A DNA stretch of 64,000 nucleotides from positions 840,555 to 904,554 of the forward strand of contig JAIWZP010000008.1 of assembly GCA_025201375.1 (NCBI GenBank). Reading direction: 5' to 3'. Origin of the DNA: Gongronella butleri. Its lineage: Eukaryota; Mucoromycota; Mucoromycetes; Mucorales; Cunninghamellaceae. Shown piece after piece: positions 31,687 through 44,370 of this stretch. A program made the translations under genes and the position numbers. Below the pieces are notes generated by a model that was not told the DNA's origin, ran no database searches, and was given only the letters and a program-made list of their open reading frames with translations. Numbering within the stretch: position 1 is the stretch's first letter; every line of letters starts with the position of its first letter.

Positions 31687-34600
31687 TTACGATTCGCACA
31701 AACTGATCAATTCCTTGATGTATTTTGCAATTTCGTAGGATTCTTTGGCGAGATCACGCTTGGCGGACGAAGATGCGGTCTCTGGTGAGTGGGCAAAGGA
31801 CGCGTTGCGAATGTGCATGAGTTTTTCCTTGCATGTTTTCAGGTCGGAGAGGATAGTGTCGCCCTTTTGTCGATACCGAAGACCGGCCCCGGTATGATTG
31901 GATGAAAACGTGTGCTGCGAGGACTCGGTCACGGTGGCCACAACCTCGACAATCTTGGTGATGATGCCGTACACTTCACTGATGCGCTGCGGCGAGCGAA
32001 GCGCGCCAAGAAGCCGCTGCACGTTTTGTACAATTTGATCCGTCTCGCCTTTGAGATAGTCCTGAATGACAAAAAAAAAAAAAAGAGAAAAAAATGAGTG
32101 ATCAGCACCAATTGGACATTATGTTTTCTGTGTGTTTGCGCTTACTGCTAGCTCGCTGGGGGACATGGCGTCATTGTATTTAGATGCTGCGGGGGGCGGT
32201 GCGCGCTGTTTAGTGTGTCGGATGGGTTCATTGTCGCTATCATCGTCGGATTCTTCAAGCGTTGAGGGTAATAGAGACTTGCTGATGCTAGAGACGGTGG
32301 GTGTGGGCGTCTTGATGCTGATGGAAGAGGTGGAGGAGGTGGCGGAATGCTCAATGTTGGGATTCATGCCAACCAGCTTGACAATGTCGACAACGGTGGC
32401 CGTCATGTGGCTTGCCGCGACGTCGACGTGCATGATGGGGCTCAGGCCCATACTGTTGATGTGCGTCTTTGTCACGGCCACCAGGTGCGCGAGCGCATTA
32501 GAGTATGGCTTTTTAAGCGCTTGCACCTTGTGCTGCTTGTCACCGCTAAGTGTGCCCTTGGTCTCGCCTTGCTCCACCTCGTCTGTCATTGCCTTGCACA
32601 CAAGCACCACCGACTTCATGGCGTTCAACACGTCCGTAGGGGCCTTGGATCTATCAAAAAGTGAGAGAAAAAGGAAAAAAAAAGAGAAAGCGCGTCAGAA
32701 AGCGCGTCAAATAACCACATGGCAAGTGCAAAACAAGATGGAGCACGTACCTGACGCTGCGCAGCAGTTCTTCTACACCGGCTTGATAACGGATCACCGA
32801 GTCGTAAGCAATGATGCCCGTGCGAGAGGGTTGCAAAAAGTGTTCCTTGATGAAATCTTGCTTTGCCGCATCCTTGTCATCGTCGGCACCTGGCAAAAAA
32901 ATGAATAGAAGAAGAAGAGGGAAAAAAAAGAGGAGGAAATGTAAGAAAAGGACGATTAAAAATGAGACCTTTTTGCCGGTAGCAAATCATCAACGAGCAT
33001 TTACCTCTCGCGTGCCGTAATTCCAACCGTGCGCGCTGGTACTTGGCTTCCGACTCCTCAATCTAGAATTCAAAAGGACGCGTGTTAAGAGGGCGCAGGT
33101 GCAAGCGCGTCTCTTTTTGTCTATTTTTACCTCTTTGAGCTGGTCCTTGGCTTGGCGCTCCGCCTTCTCCTTATCACGTGCCAATCGGTCGTTCTCCTTG
33201 GAGAGTTTGGACATCTCCTTCATCAGCTCCGTAGTCTCTTGCTTCACCGTTTGCACCATCTACAAAAATCGATCAAAAGGAGACGACAAAATGAGCGTAA
33301 CGCGATCAAAAATGGCTGTTTTTAGCGTACCTCCTGCTGATCATGATGATCGCGCTCGAGCTTCCGATAAAGTTCGTCCAATCGGTTGTATTCTTCTTGG
33401 AGCTGGTTCAGTCGATTCTATGTGGGACATGCATAAGCACAAAAAAAAAAGGCTCCTTTCCGCATTTTCCTTTTTTTTTTTTTTTACCTTTAGCGATGCG
33501 GTTTCTCTGTCGTTCTCGGAAGTGTCATAGGAGTTTTTGTTGGCTAGCAGCTCCTAAAAGACCGTGAAATGAATGAAAATCAATCAATATTCGCAGAAAC
33601 TCAATAAATGGCTCGTGTCACCCTGGCTTGGTTCTTTTTTCTGTGCTGTACCTGATTTTCTTTCTCCAATTGCTGGATGCGCTTGCCCATGGAGGCGATG
33701 CGCTGATCATATTCGCGCTGCTGGCGAGGCTACAATAAGAAAAAATTGCAAAAATAAAAAAGGTTTGGCGTGAGACAAAAATAAAAAAAAAGATGAAAAA
33801 ATCACATACGCTGTTGCCGCCGCTATCGTCTGATCGCGACACCATGTTGCCGAGATCGTTCATCAAGGCGTCCAATGACTCGTCTTCATGCTTGTTGCTG
33901 TTGACATTGCCGTGATGGTAAGACGATTTGTTGGGATGGCGTTGATTTGGCGGCAGCGATGGCTGGCGCTGATGGTGGTAGCCATTGGTATTGGCGTTGG
34001 TGCCGGGGCTATCGCGACTAAAGTGCGATTGGTCGTCGTCGTCGTCCGAGTAATCCTTGTTGGAGATCGCCTCGACATTGATCGTACCTTTGGTCGGAAC
34101 GATGGTCGTGGATTGACTCGCAGGAGGAGGTGGGGCCGACGCAGGAGGTGGCGATGGCAAGCCGCCCATTTTGTTGCTGGGCATCGCAGGCATAGGAGGT
34201 CGACGCTCATCCTAGCAAAGAAAAAGCAATAAAAAAAATGAATCACTCCAATCAAGCCTCCTCCCCCTCCCATTGTCTCCTTGCTCTCCATTTCCTCCTT
34301 CTCCGCCTAGTCTTTGCCCATTTGCTTCCCATTGCTCAAGATGCTTTACATCAGGATCCATGATATGCGGATAACGACGAATCAGTTCGAAATACACGTC
34401 ACTGGCGAGATCCTTGAATCGGTCCTCGGAGAGCGTCGCGAGCTTTTGGCGTGCCTGGTTGCGCTTGGGGTGGAATTCCTCGCGCACCGCCAAAAATGGC
34501 ACTATTGACAACAATAAAACGAAAATTGAATAATTCAAATCAAGCACCACGAGACTTGCTCCATTCATTAACTTACTGTATTTGTCGTTCAGGTTGCGTC

Positions 34601-35011
34601 GCATCAGCTCATCATACACGTCCATCGCCAATTCGTGGAATTGCAGGTTGCTGAGGCGCGACAGCTTCTGACGCGCCGACGCACGCTGCGGATGCACACC
34701 CTCAATGGCCTCTGAATGGTCAAAAAAACAAAGAATGAGTAAATAGACGCGTGTATCGCGCGCGCGTCGCGCGCATTGAGCTCGAGTCATTGACTGTTGC
34801 TCCACTTTGCATAAAAAATAAAAAATAAAAACTTGTGTCCTTTACCTTTGCGCAAGAACGACTCGAGGTATTTTTTCAACTCGACATAATAGGTACGCGC
34901 GTTGGCCTCATAATTGGTGGATCCGTGGCTGCGGCTCGAATAGGACGCCATAGACGGGGATCGCGCCGACGTCGACCGAGATGACGTCGAAAAGGTTTTG
35001 GCCAAAGGCAT
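31687..35011 (-). CDS. SPA2: Spa2-type polarity scaffold (SHD domain)
   Basis: Twelve exons on the minus strand: 35011-34846, 34711-34577, 34501-34350, 34211-33810, 33729-33652, 33553-33488, 33417-33331, 33259-33131, 33062-33005, 32889-32751, 32650-32146 and 32061-31687; phases close to 763 residues. Two Spa2/GIT homology repeats lie near the N-terminus (RQKLSRLSNLQFHELAMDVY about residue 70 and RQKLATLSEDRFKDLASDVY about 115). A disordered acidic linker follows, then a coiled coil of about 140 residues encoded by several small exons (about 286-425). The C-terminal helical domain matches fungal Spa2 (LLGALRSPQRISEVYGIITK). Known role: the polarisome at growing tips, linking formin, actin and MAPK modules. 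Confidence 0.92.
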
Positions 35012-35774
35012 GAGCTCGGACTAGTTTTTTTTTTTTAAAAAAAAAAAAGGCGACAGGGGAAAAGGGGGGAAAAGATAGAAAGAAAAGGAAGGAGGGAAGG
35101 GTGCAGCCGTAAAAGACGAGTGCGTGCAGTGGTGCGTGCGAGTTTTGGATTTGGGTGTCTAGGGAGTGCAAGCAACCAAAAGATATGCTAAGCTTACAGA
35201 AGGAAAAAAAAAAAAAAAGAAAGAAGCAAAGAAAGAGCAAGAGAAATAGTCAAAGAACGGAGGGTCTATGCTCAAAAAAGACGAGATTCACAAAAAAAAA
35301 AAAAAAAAAAAAGGAACCAATGGGTTGAAAACCTGGAACTTCCAGCGCAGAGCGCAAATTAGGGTTGTACCGAATTTGTGTAACGTATCCAAGGTTGCAC
35401 GAGCAATGGATGTCACCGTCCGCTGTTGCTTCCAATTGGACAAGCACAATTCAGAAAAAAGAGGCCATCCAGCGCATCACACATCATCAAAACGAGAGCC
35501 AAGCGGCCCTGAGCACCAACCCTCTTCCGCTTTTGCGTGCATCTTTTGCTGTAATGGGATCAATTGGGTGTATTTGCAGCGTGTTGACACTCTTTTGACC
35601 TGTTTTGACCCCTCAATGGGCTTTTTTTTTTCTATGATGATCTTTAATTTTAAAGCGAGACTGGGGAGGGAGAGGTGGCATGACACATGAAGTATTTACA
35701 AAGCAAGAGAATAATGCAGGCATAAAAAAAGGAGAGAGAGGGGAAAGGGCACAATAATGCCATGAAAATAGGAA
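35012..35774. other. Intergenic region between Spa2 and DOHH genes
   Basis: Holds A runs (35196-35218, 35292-35312) and short low-complexity stretches. It should contain the Spa2 promoter and the DOHH terminator. No gene recognised. Confidence 0.55.
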
Positions 35775-36213
35775 TTATTGATTCAGCTTGAGCGAGTGCA
35801 TGTTTTGATGTCCTTGCGTCTCCAATCCATTGGCATATTGGAAATCACCGCTAATCAAAGGCCAAAAAAAATCACGTGAGATCAATGCACAAAACTCAAA
35901 AAAAAAAAAAGGGTTGACATTTTTACCTGGTCTCATATTCGTACATATCCAAGGCAACGACACAGCTCTCGCGCACAACACGTTCCTTGTCTTGCTTGAA
36001 CTTGTTGAGCGTTTCGAGGACCTCGGGGGTGGCAATGGAGCCTAGAGCCTCGGCGGCCTCGTGGCGCACCATGCCTTCCTCATTGTCATCCATCAACGTC
36101 TCGGTTAAAGCGGGCACGGACGCGGAATGTTGCAGCTGACCAAACACGTACGCAACTGCATGAAAAAAAGGAGTAAATGGCATGAGTATCATCATTGGTT
36201 GTCTTGCCAATGG

Positions 36214-36259
<46 letters not shown>

Positions 36260-37102
36260 TTCGTGGCGGAACAAGGCGCTGGATGCCTTGAGGCCCTTGG
36301 CGAGAGCCTCGACAGCCTCGGTGTTGCCAATTTCACGCAGAGCAAACATGGCGCGATAGCGGTCAAAGAGCGGCAGGTTGGTATCGATGAGCTGGTCACC
36401 CAATTCCTGGACGGATTTCGTCTTGACCGAGGGAGGTGCAGGGTCGACAGACTGATACACGCTCTTGCTCTGCTGTTCGCGCTCCGCCTGCGTCGCAGGG
36501 TCGTTGTCGTAGCGAATTTTGGCAATGGCAAGCTCGCACGTCTCGGCAACAGCTTGCGAAGGATCGTGCAAGTACTTTTCCAGGTACGGCATGGCCTCTG
36601 TCGAGCTGATGGCACCAAGCGCTTCAGCAGCCTGCGCGTAATAAAAAAAAGCATCAGAATCGGCCAATTTTGCAGCCCAATTGCGTCTGTTTGCGCGAAT
36701 TTGAAGAATTGTACCTCGTGGCGGACCATTTCGTGTTCGTTGACGTCCTCCAAGACCTTGATCAGCGCACCATTCGCATACGGGTTCTTGATCTGGCCGA
36801 GACAATAGGTCAATTCGTGCTTTAAAAGGGCAGACTCGTCGGAAAGAGCTGAAAAAGATTTTAAAAAAAACGAAATTGCGAGTAAGTCGTCAGAGGAACG
36901 TCGATCAGACTGATCAAGTCAAGGTGTGGCGAGGGGAAAAAGAGTCATATTCTTGTCTACCTTTGCTGATAATGTCGATCGACTGTTCGTCCGCAATATT
37001 TTTGAGAGTGAAAAGAGCACGGAAACGCTCGGCCAGGGGGAATTGACCGGTGGTGTTGCACAGGACAGTCTCCAAGTGTTGGTAGTCGACGTTCAGAGCC
37101 AT
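35775..37102 (-). CDS. LIA1: Deoxyhypusine hydroxylase
   Basis: Five exons on the minus strand: 37102-36961, 36848-36715, 36631-36259, 36155-35927 and 35850-35775; 317 residues (human DOHH 302, yeast 325). It performs the last step of hypusine formation on eIF5A. The protein is built of HEAT-like repeats; the four His-Glu pairs that hold the di-iron centre are all visible ([28 protein letters not shown] and a second [10 protein letters not shown]). Exon junctions fall in or next to HEAT repeats, several directly after HE. Intron 3 starts GT followed by 42 A on the sense strand. All key residues are present. Confidence 0.96.
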
Positions 37103-37400
37103 GATAAAAAACGAAAGTGAAAGGAAGAGCAGAAAATTTTCATTTTCGTAGCCTGATCAAGCAATTTTGAAAAAGCGGGTTTGGAAAAGCCACCAGCAAC
37201 TTGCTCTGATTGGCTGTTTTGATTCTCACCCGCATCATGGGCCCCTTTTTGAAGCCCGAATCTTGTTCATCCTTCGACTTCTCCTTTTTTTTCCCTTTCT
37301 TTATCACAATTTTCTTTTATTGTCAGCCCTCCTTTGAAAAAAAAAGACAACAAAAACAGGTTTCTCTAGTGTCTCGCCTCTTTGTTTGTTTGAGTACGCC
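37103..37400. promoter_or_regulatory. Divergent promoter, DOHH and unknown gene
   Basis: 298 bp separate the start codons of two divergently transcribed genes, so it must hold both promoters. It includes T-rich stretches near 37285-37325. No specific motif recognised. Confidence 0.55.
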
Positions 37401-38798
37401 ATGTCTACCCGGGGGCCCGCTTATGAAATACGCTTTTGCGACAACGAGGTACCGTGTTGGCAAGAATATTCAGGCACAAATTCGTGCAAAAACTCGCAAT
37501 TCATTTTTTTTTTTAATTTTCACAGAAAGTACAGGTCTTTGACCTGTCGCAGCGAAGTCAAAAAGCCGCGCAGCAGCCATTGCCATGCGGTAAGATGATC
37601 ATCTAGTGCTCTTAATCGTCGATGGACAGCATTGAAGCTCATTTGAAGGTCCATTTTGCTTTTTTTTTCTCTCTTTTTTTTTGGGGGGGGGTTGTGTGCA
37701 TAGAATACCAGGAGGACGACGTGCGTCAGGGCCGCTTGAGGTACTCCAAGTTGGGCAATCAATGGATTGCGGATGATCGTGGATTTGGCTTTGCTGACAC
37801 GTCGTCAGGGCCCATTGAATCAAACCCTCTGGACGTGATTCCCATGGTCGCCAAACAGAAACGACTGGATGACGCAAAGGAGCAGGAGCGCATCCGTGAG
37901 GGCGAGGAGGCAGTGCGCAAGGCCATGGAACGCAAGGAACGCATTGCCCTAGCCAAGCTCAATCGCGACCGCCGCATGGCCGAAGAACAAGCAGCCGCGG
38001 CCGTCACGACGGCGACCTTTTCGTCCGTCCTCAGCGGTTCCTCGGACTCAGATACCCACTCAATGCAAGGTAAACCAGATTATCACGATTTTATTGTCTC
38101 TTTTTTTCTTTTTTCTCTCTTGTTTGTGCCATGCAGCTCAATTTGATTGATTTTATTTCATTGTTTAGATTCTTCGCCCCGCGTGCCCGAGGCTGCCAAG
38201 ATCAGGCACAGCTCGAGGGTAATGAAAAAAAAGGGGAGGTTGAAAGTGGAGAATGGATCAGCACCCACCCCTTTCTTTTTTTTCATTGTTTGCCCATGTG
38301 CCTCATTTTATTTTTATTGTCGATAGATGACGAGTGACAGCCGGCGCTCATCGACTGGAGTAAGTGACCACGATGTGCAAAAATCACTCTTTTCACACAT
38401 TGCCTTTCCTGATTTAGAAGCGACCCATCATGCAGGATGGCACTGCCCCGTCAACTCCGACACCGCGACCTGCCAATCACGCCTCCGCATCCTCGGCACC
38501 GTCCTCATCGTTCCCCATGCACTCGGCACCAGCACCAGCTCCACCAAAAGCACCACCACAAGCAAAAAACTCGCTGTCACCACCCCCAGATTCTTCATCC
38601 CCATATCCCATGACACACCAGATATCACCCTACCATGCGTCGCCGGCGCCGCAAGTGTCTGCGCCTTACTATAGCCCGCCGCCCACCATGGTGACCACCA
38701 GCAAACACCAGCAACGGCTGCACCACGACGACCCGTCGTTTTTCCACCAGGACTTGGACGAGAAACCACCTTCCTCATCCAGTTTTTGCTGCTGCTGA
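37401..38798 (+). CDS. Unknown disordered protein with C-terminal Cys-Cys-Cys
   Basis: Six exons: 37401-37448, 37526-37589, 37704-38069, 38169-38218, 38327-38359 and 38418-38798; phases close to 313 residues. I do not recognise the family. Visible parts: an N-terminal ~80-residue region that looks folded (KVQVFDLSQRSQKAA, RLRYSKLGNQWIADD), a charged single helix (about 95-140, rich in Lys/Arg/Glu, probable coiled coil), then Ser/Pro/Tyr-rich disorder. It ends SSSSFCCC, a cysteine cluster that could be lipid-modified (palmitoylation or Rab-like prenylation) to anchor it to membrane. Two very short exons (33 and 50 nt) fall at the disordered linker. Confidence 0.75.
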
Positions 38799-38885
38799 TC
38801 TTGTACTCTCAATAACAAAACATGTGCAAGCACTGCATCGCACAGAAATTCAAGCATTTTTTTTTCAAAATAAAGTAATCCAGCC

Positions 38886-38924
<39 letters not shown>

Positions 38925-40756
38925 GCAATACGTATCATATGTTCTCATATTCTGTCAATGATGAAAAGCTTGAACCTCAATCTATCATGGAATCAAAGCG
39001 CTTGCGTGTTGTAGAGAAGATGGCGTTGAGATTCCGGCGACTCGGTGTGCAATGACTGTGAGAACTCGCATTTTCGATTTTAATTTGGCAGACAGGATGC
39101 TGGTTTGACTCTGCCTACCAGTCCATAAAGAAAATCCAGATTGAAAATGGATGAAATGTTTGATTGACTTTGGCAAGCATACAAAAGTCACGCACTGGGC
39201 AAACAAAGCGTTCCAGAAATGACGCCCGAGCCCGTCTCATTCGATCAATGCAAGTTTCATTGCGATCGAAGAAAAAAATGTTTGACAAGACGGTGGCACG
39301 GTGCTAGAATTGTGCAAATGTCGATATTTTGGATTCATCTGCACAACGACTCTACTGAACTCTGATTTTCAACGCCATGTTGAAAAAAGACGCAAAAAAA
39401 TATGATATGATACAGTATTACTGTACAAAAAAGCTTTCGAAAGCAAAAGAAAACATTTTCCCGGCCGGGTTTTGACGACTTGCTGTGCCTCCAGAATTTT
39501 TTTTATCATACAGCCTTCCTGCTCGCAGGTGAAACATGCGTCGTCACGGGCTGACCTATGATACACTGTAGAGAAGTGGCAAGAAGGGAGCAAAATTCTG
39601 CAACTCTATGCATGTTGCTGAATAAATTACGTTTCCATCATTTATCGTTTCAATTTTTTTTCTCGGTCTGATCCAGCGGCACCGCAACTCTATCCAATCT
39701 ACATTACGATACATGCAAGCCTTTTAGCGCTTACTTTGGGCTTTTCTTTCATTGCAAACAAGCAAGCAAGCAAAAAAAAAAAAAAAAGACGCCACGGAGA
39801 ACACATTTGTGAACAAATTGATCCATCAATGCTGCTTGTGGACGATGCGACACTCTCAAAATGAATAAAACGATTTTTTATATCTTGGTGTAGACTAACT
39901 CATGGTATGTGCCCAAAGAACACTGTCGTACCTATAAAAAGACACGTCTCATGATGCTCTTGGCGCCATTGTGAAGAAAATAAGCCTTTAATGACGCGTC
40001 ACCTGACCCATCCTTGTCAAACGCAGTCGATCTCTTTATGTCATTGCGGGCCAGTGTCGCACGCTGTCACAATGAGAGACACTGAAATGGCCACGGCCAC
40101 TTTTTTTTCGACGCGTTTGGTTGCTCAATCGAGTTTAATGTTGCCTTGACTGCGCGGAATGAGGTGGATCGACTTCAACTCAGCGCTGTTCAGTGCAAGG
40201 TAGCCTAAATTGACACACCAAGCCTGATTCAGCAACCTTTGGTGGCACACGTGTGACGCGTCTCCCAAAATAAAAAGTGGTTCAAGCCAATTGAACATTC
40301 GTGCGCTTGGTCCGCATGGTGTGCATGATGTGCATGACGTGTGTGGGCTGCAAGCAGTAAGCGACTGAAAAAAAAAGAGGATTGGCCCACTTTTATGCAG
40401 CAACAGAGCCAATGAGAGCATCCAATCAGATTGGATCGTTATAGATTGTTTGCTGTTTTCCATTTTTAGATCTCCGCCCTGAAATAAGCTTTCCATTTTT
40501 CATCGTTTTGTGCCTGTGTTTCGCTTTTCCCTGTCTTTTTCTCTTTTTCCTTGGATTCCCTTTTGCTTTGTATTGACCAGCAGCCTGTTCTGTCTTTTTC
40601 AGTCCTTTTGCTTTTGTGGCCCACTTACTACACACAAAGACACACGCCTCCTCGTTTACAGCGCCTCCTTGCATATACCTTCTCCTTTTTTTGGCTCAAA
40701 AGGATCCCCTTGCGCACCCTTTTTTGCTTTTCTGACCTCGTTTGACGCCATAGCCC
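38799..40756. other. Intergenic region with repeat family A fragment
   Basis: About 2 kb with no gene recognised. It contains a T run at 38890-38921, a repeat family A relative (39010-39600) and AAGC repeats near 39760. A T/C-rich leader precedes the next gene (40520-40600). Confidence 0.6.
39010..39600 (-). repeat. Dispersed repeat family A, divergent copy
   Basis: Aligns to 31360-31475 (39016-39130), to 2720-2940 of the inverted duplication (39160-39380; shared ttttggattcatctg and ctctgatttt) and to 28430 and 57795 (tgtgcctccagaatttttt). Two adjacent footprints, TACAGTA 39411-39417 and TACTGTA 39419-39425, interrupt it. Confidence 0.65.
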
Positions 40757-42964
40757 ATGCCATTGTTCAAGGTGTTTAGCTCTGTGCGTCTTGTGGAGGA
40801 GATCTCACGGACCGGACACGACAGGAACCAGGGACATATTGAAGACCACGATGACGGAGCGACGCTGCCGACGTTTCAAGCAAATCGACAAGCGCCGGCA
40901 AGGATAGCGCCGTCGGCGACCTTTGGCAAGAGCGGCAAAAGCCGGTCTGCGCGGCGGCAGTCGCAGATCAGCAGCGTGCGGCAGCATCGCAAGTCGATTT
41001 TGCCATTCATGCGCCGGTCGGGCTACTACACCTATGCGAAAAAGGGCAAATCGCAAAAATTACTATCGCTGTGGCCGCTGCCCGTGCTCACCCGCTATAC
41101 CATCCTGCTCTCAGCAATCATATCCGCCCTCAATGCCTTGCAACTCATCCATCTCTCATGCTCATCGCCTAAATTCGTCCTTTTTCGCCACGAAATCGTC
41201 AATCTGCTTCTTTCACCATTTCTCTTTTCATTCTCCATGCACGGCGTCGCCCTCTTTGCTTGGAACGTGCTGATCCTCGGCCTGTTTGAAGAATCGCTCA
41301 CTCGCCCTTTGGGCGGCACGCGCTGCTTCCTTCATATTGTCCTTGCCATCCTTTTTGCCGTCTGTTCCATCCGCCAAGGCATCGGCTATCTCTTTTCAAG
41401 GTCGACGGGCTGGGCCGTCCCCACCTTGTTCTTTAGCGACTCGATCCACGAGTGCAATCAAGGTAAGAAGAACAAAGGGGAAAAAATTAAAAAAAAAAGT
41501 CAATTTTCGTCGTTTTCTCACTTTTTTTTTCACGCATTAGGCTTGGCACCGTTCCTTTTTTCCTTGCTTGTGATTCAATCGATCAGCATCGACGACAAAT
41601 ATGTGTTGATTTACGACTCGCGCGATGATGAGGGCAACCGTCTCACAATTAGCAAGGTGATGTTGCAATTGTGCATGCTGCTTGTGAATTACACGGTCAA
41701 GAACATCCTATGGTGGTCACTGACGGGCTTGCTGACGGGCTATGTGGCGGCCATTGTGATTCAAGCGACCATGTCCACGGGTTTGGGCCATGACGGCGTA
41801 AATCGCGCGTTTGACGATGAAAGCGGCAACAGTCTCTATTCGATCCGGTTGCCCTTGGACGATGATGGCGAGGCAGTCAACGAAAAGAGCACGCGGTCAT
41901 CGACACCGGGCGCGGCGATGGCTGCGGCCGCTTATCTTGGACGTATCCCGCTTTGGCGCATTTTGTGGTCATCCGTGCAGCGAGGGACGCTCGTGCTGAT
42001 GATTACACTGCCGCTCCTTTTCCTGTGCAACGCGTACTACCAACAGGAACACTTTGTCGACGAATTGACGCTGAACAACACCATCTCGGACGCGGATTAC
42101 CTGTTTTCCATGGTGGTCATGACCGCGCCGCGCCGTGGCGACCCTGCGTATCTCACAAAGACCCTGCAGAGCTACCTGGATCAATGGCCGCTCTTGCCTG
42201 ACACACACGCTTCTGCAGTCGCGCCGGACAATACGAATGCAGGGCCTCTTTCCTTGTATGACCGCCTCAAAATCATTGTTTACACGCATTTCTCGGAACA
42301 CGTTGAATACGACCGCGCACGCGCGCATTTCCGCGACGATGCCAAGGCGCAGCGTTATCTCACATGGGTGCAGCATGACGACAATGACTGGAACCACCGC
42401 CGGCATATGGCGGGAGCCCTGAAACACGCCGTTTCCCAGGAAAAGACCAGCGCGTATATTGCATTGCTCGAGGATGATTTCCCGATTTGCGGCCGGCATG
42501 CGTGGCGCGAAATTGAGAACATCATTTACTTGGCCAACACTCGCGTGCCCAACCATTGTGGCGTTTTTGTCGGCACGGGCGGCAGCGGCCTCTTTTTGAA
42601 GCCTGACATTGCGCGTCTCGCATCCGATCTCCTCTTCAAGTACGACGACATGCCACCAGACATTGTGATTCAGCAATGCCTCCTGGGCAAGCTGCCAGAA
42701 TGTGCATCTTGCCAGCAGCAGCTCGTCATCAGCAAAACTTTGCTTATGCATCACATTGGCTATAATACATCCACCAGCGACGACAGATCATACAAAAAGA
42801 ACGAGTTCCAATGCAATTGGCGGCATCCCTTTGTAAGTCCTATTCATCAAAACAAGAAAAAAAAACGTAAAGCTGCGTAGCAAGGTGGCCGACTTTTTTT
42901 TTCTTTTTTCTTTTTTCTTTTTTTGTACGCATAGAATGGCGACCCTGATGTTGTGCTTTTGTAA
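40757..42964 (+). CDS. Polytopic membrane protein with GT54/PGAP4-like glycosyltransferase domain
   Basis: Three exons: 40757-41462, 41541-42832 and 42935-42964; 675 residues. Intron 1 is 78 nt and in frame, so retention would still read through. After a basic disordered N-terminus come about five hydrophobic segments (residues ~108-340) with a rhomboid-like look (SPFLFSFSMHGVALFAWNVL then GGTRCFLHI). A further transmembrane segment (ITLPLLFLCNAYY, about 395) precedes a C-terminal domain: MVVMTAPRRGDPAYLTKTLQ, IALLEDDFPIC (an acidic EDD motif like the DXD of GT-A enzymes) and VGTGGSGLFLKPD. The latter resembles MGAT4/PGAP4-type transferases. It probably works in the secretory pathway; the substrate is unknown. 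Confidence 0.75.
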
Positions 42965-43589
42965 AAAAAAAAAAGAGGCTGTCGACTTCGCATCATTTAC
43001 ATCCGGGTGACATATCATGTACATTATTCCATGTAATTTTAATTTAATTTTATTTTTTTGTTGGCCATGGGTGGTCCGTGCTCACTTTTTTGGCAAAAAA
43101 GCTTGCACATTCCCCATTAAACACATTTTTTCTCATTGAAGCCGGTCAGAAGTGTGTCTCGTGTTGCCTTTTTTCTTATGAAATTTGTTTGAATGACTGG
43201 AAATTCAACGGGTGAAGGATGACGATGGCTACGATGTGCATTTTTATATTGCGAAGTCGCCTGCCATAAGATTTCATCATTTTTTTTCTGCGTTTTGGTT
43301 GTTTTTGGTCTGGGGCTGTGCCCTTTTCTCTCTCTCGAGTGCGATCACAATGTTTCAGGGGCAGATGAAAAGACAATGGAAAAAAAAACTCAAATAAATT
43401 GTCGCTCATTGCCACGTAACGGCATGGATGAATTTTGGTTCGGTTGTGATGCGCACCAAAGCTCTTTTCCGGTCCCAGTGTCGTGACCAGTTGTCAACTC
43501 CGTTGTCATTGGCAATATAAAGGTATGTAAAAAAAAAAAAAAAAAAGTGAAAATAAAGGATTTTTATTGTATTTTTGCTATTTTATATG

Positions 43590-44370
43590 CGAGTTTACAA
43601 AGCATCGAGAAATGCACTTTTGAATCAATGCTTCCGCGCTTTTCTCGTTTGAATGAGCCCAGTCTTGCGACATTGCGATCGCTAGATCGTGCGTAACGAC
43701 GATTTTCGAAAATGGCGATTTTGGCAAGGGATACAGTCATGGATTTGAAACGGGTGCAATTTAGGTCCTCAAATCGCCGCGCCATTCATATACATGGTAA
43801 ATACGCGTGGTTTATCGGATGGAAATGCACTAAAATACTGGGGTCTATTGACACGTTTTGGCGAAAATGCAAAAAATGCCCGTATTTTCGTGTCAAGGCT
43901 AACTTTGCGAAAACTGGCCGCAGTACCATGAAACATACACCAATAGAAAGAGCACGCTTTGCCACGTATGTGGATGTAGATGATCGATGAAAAACTTGAG
44001 AGCTTGGCCAATTTCACGCGAGAACAAAGTTATTATAGGAGATTCGACGCGTCATTGCTCGTGCTACGATTGTCGTAGACGCGCCCTGGCTTCCTCGAAA
44101 TTGTTGTCCTGGAACGTGCCTTGTTAGTGGGCGCGTCAGCGCGGCTCTATGGACGCGTTTTCCCCGTGCAAATCACGATTGAAAATAAATCGAAAATCGG
44201 CCATTGCTCGTCAATGAGCAGATGGACCGCGCTCTTTTTTGGCATTTTTCGTCGTTTCTCCAAAGGGCTTCTCATATATGCAAGTTTGGCCGAGATCCGG
44301 AGACCCATTTTTTCGATTTTGGTTTTGGCGCTCGCCGAGGCTCCTTTTGTCATTTGCGTTTTGCGCGTGT
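43590..44370 (+). repeat. Dispersed repeat family B, copy 2
   Basis: Divergent copy of 11230-12010; see that entry for shared blocks. Its part 43716-43800 also resembles 4800-4890, linking family B to the outer end of the large inverted duplication. Confidence 0.7.
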
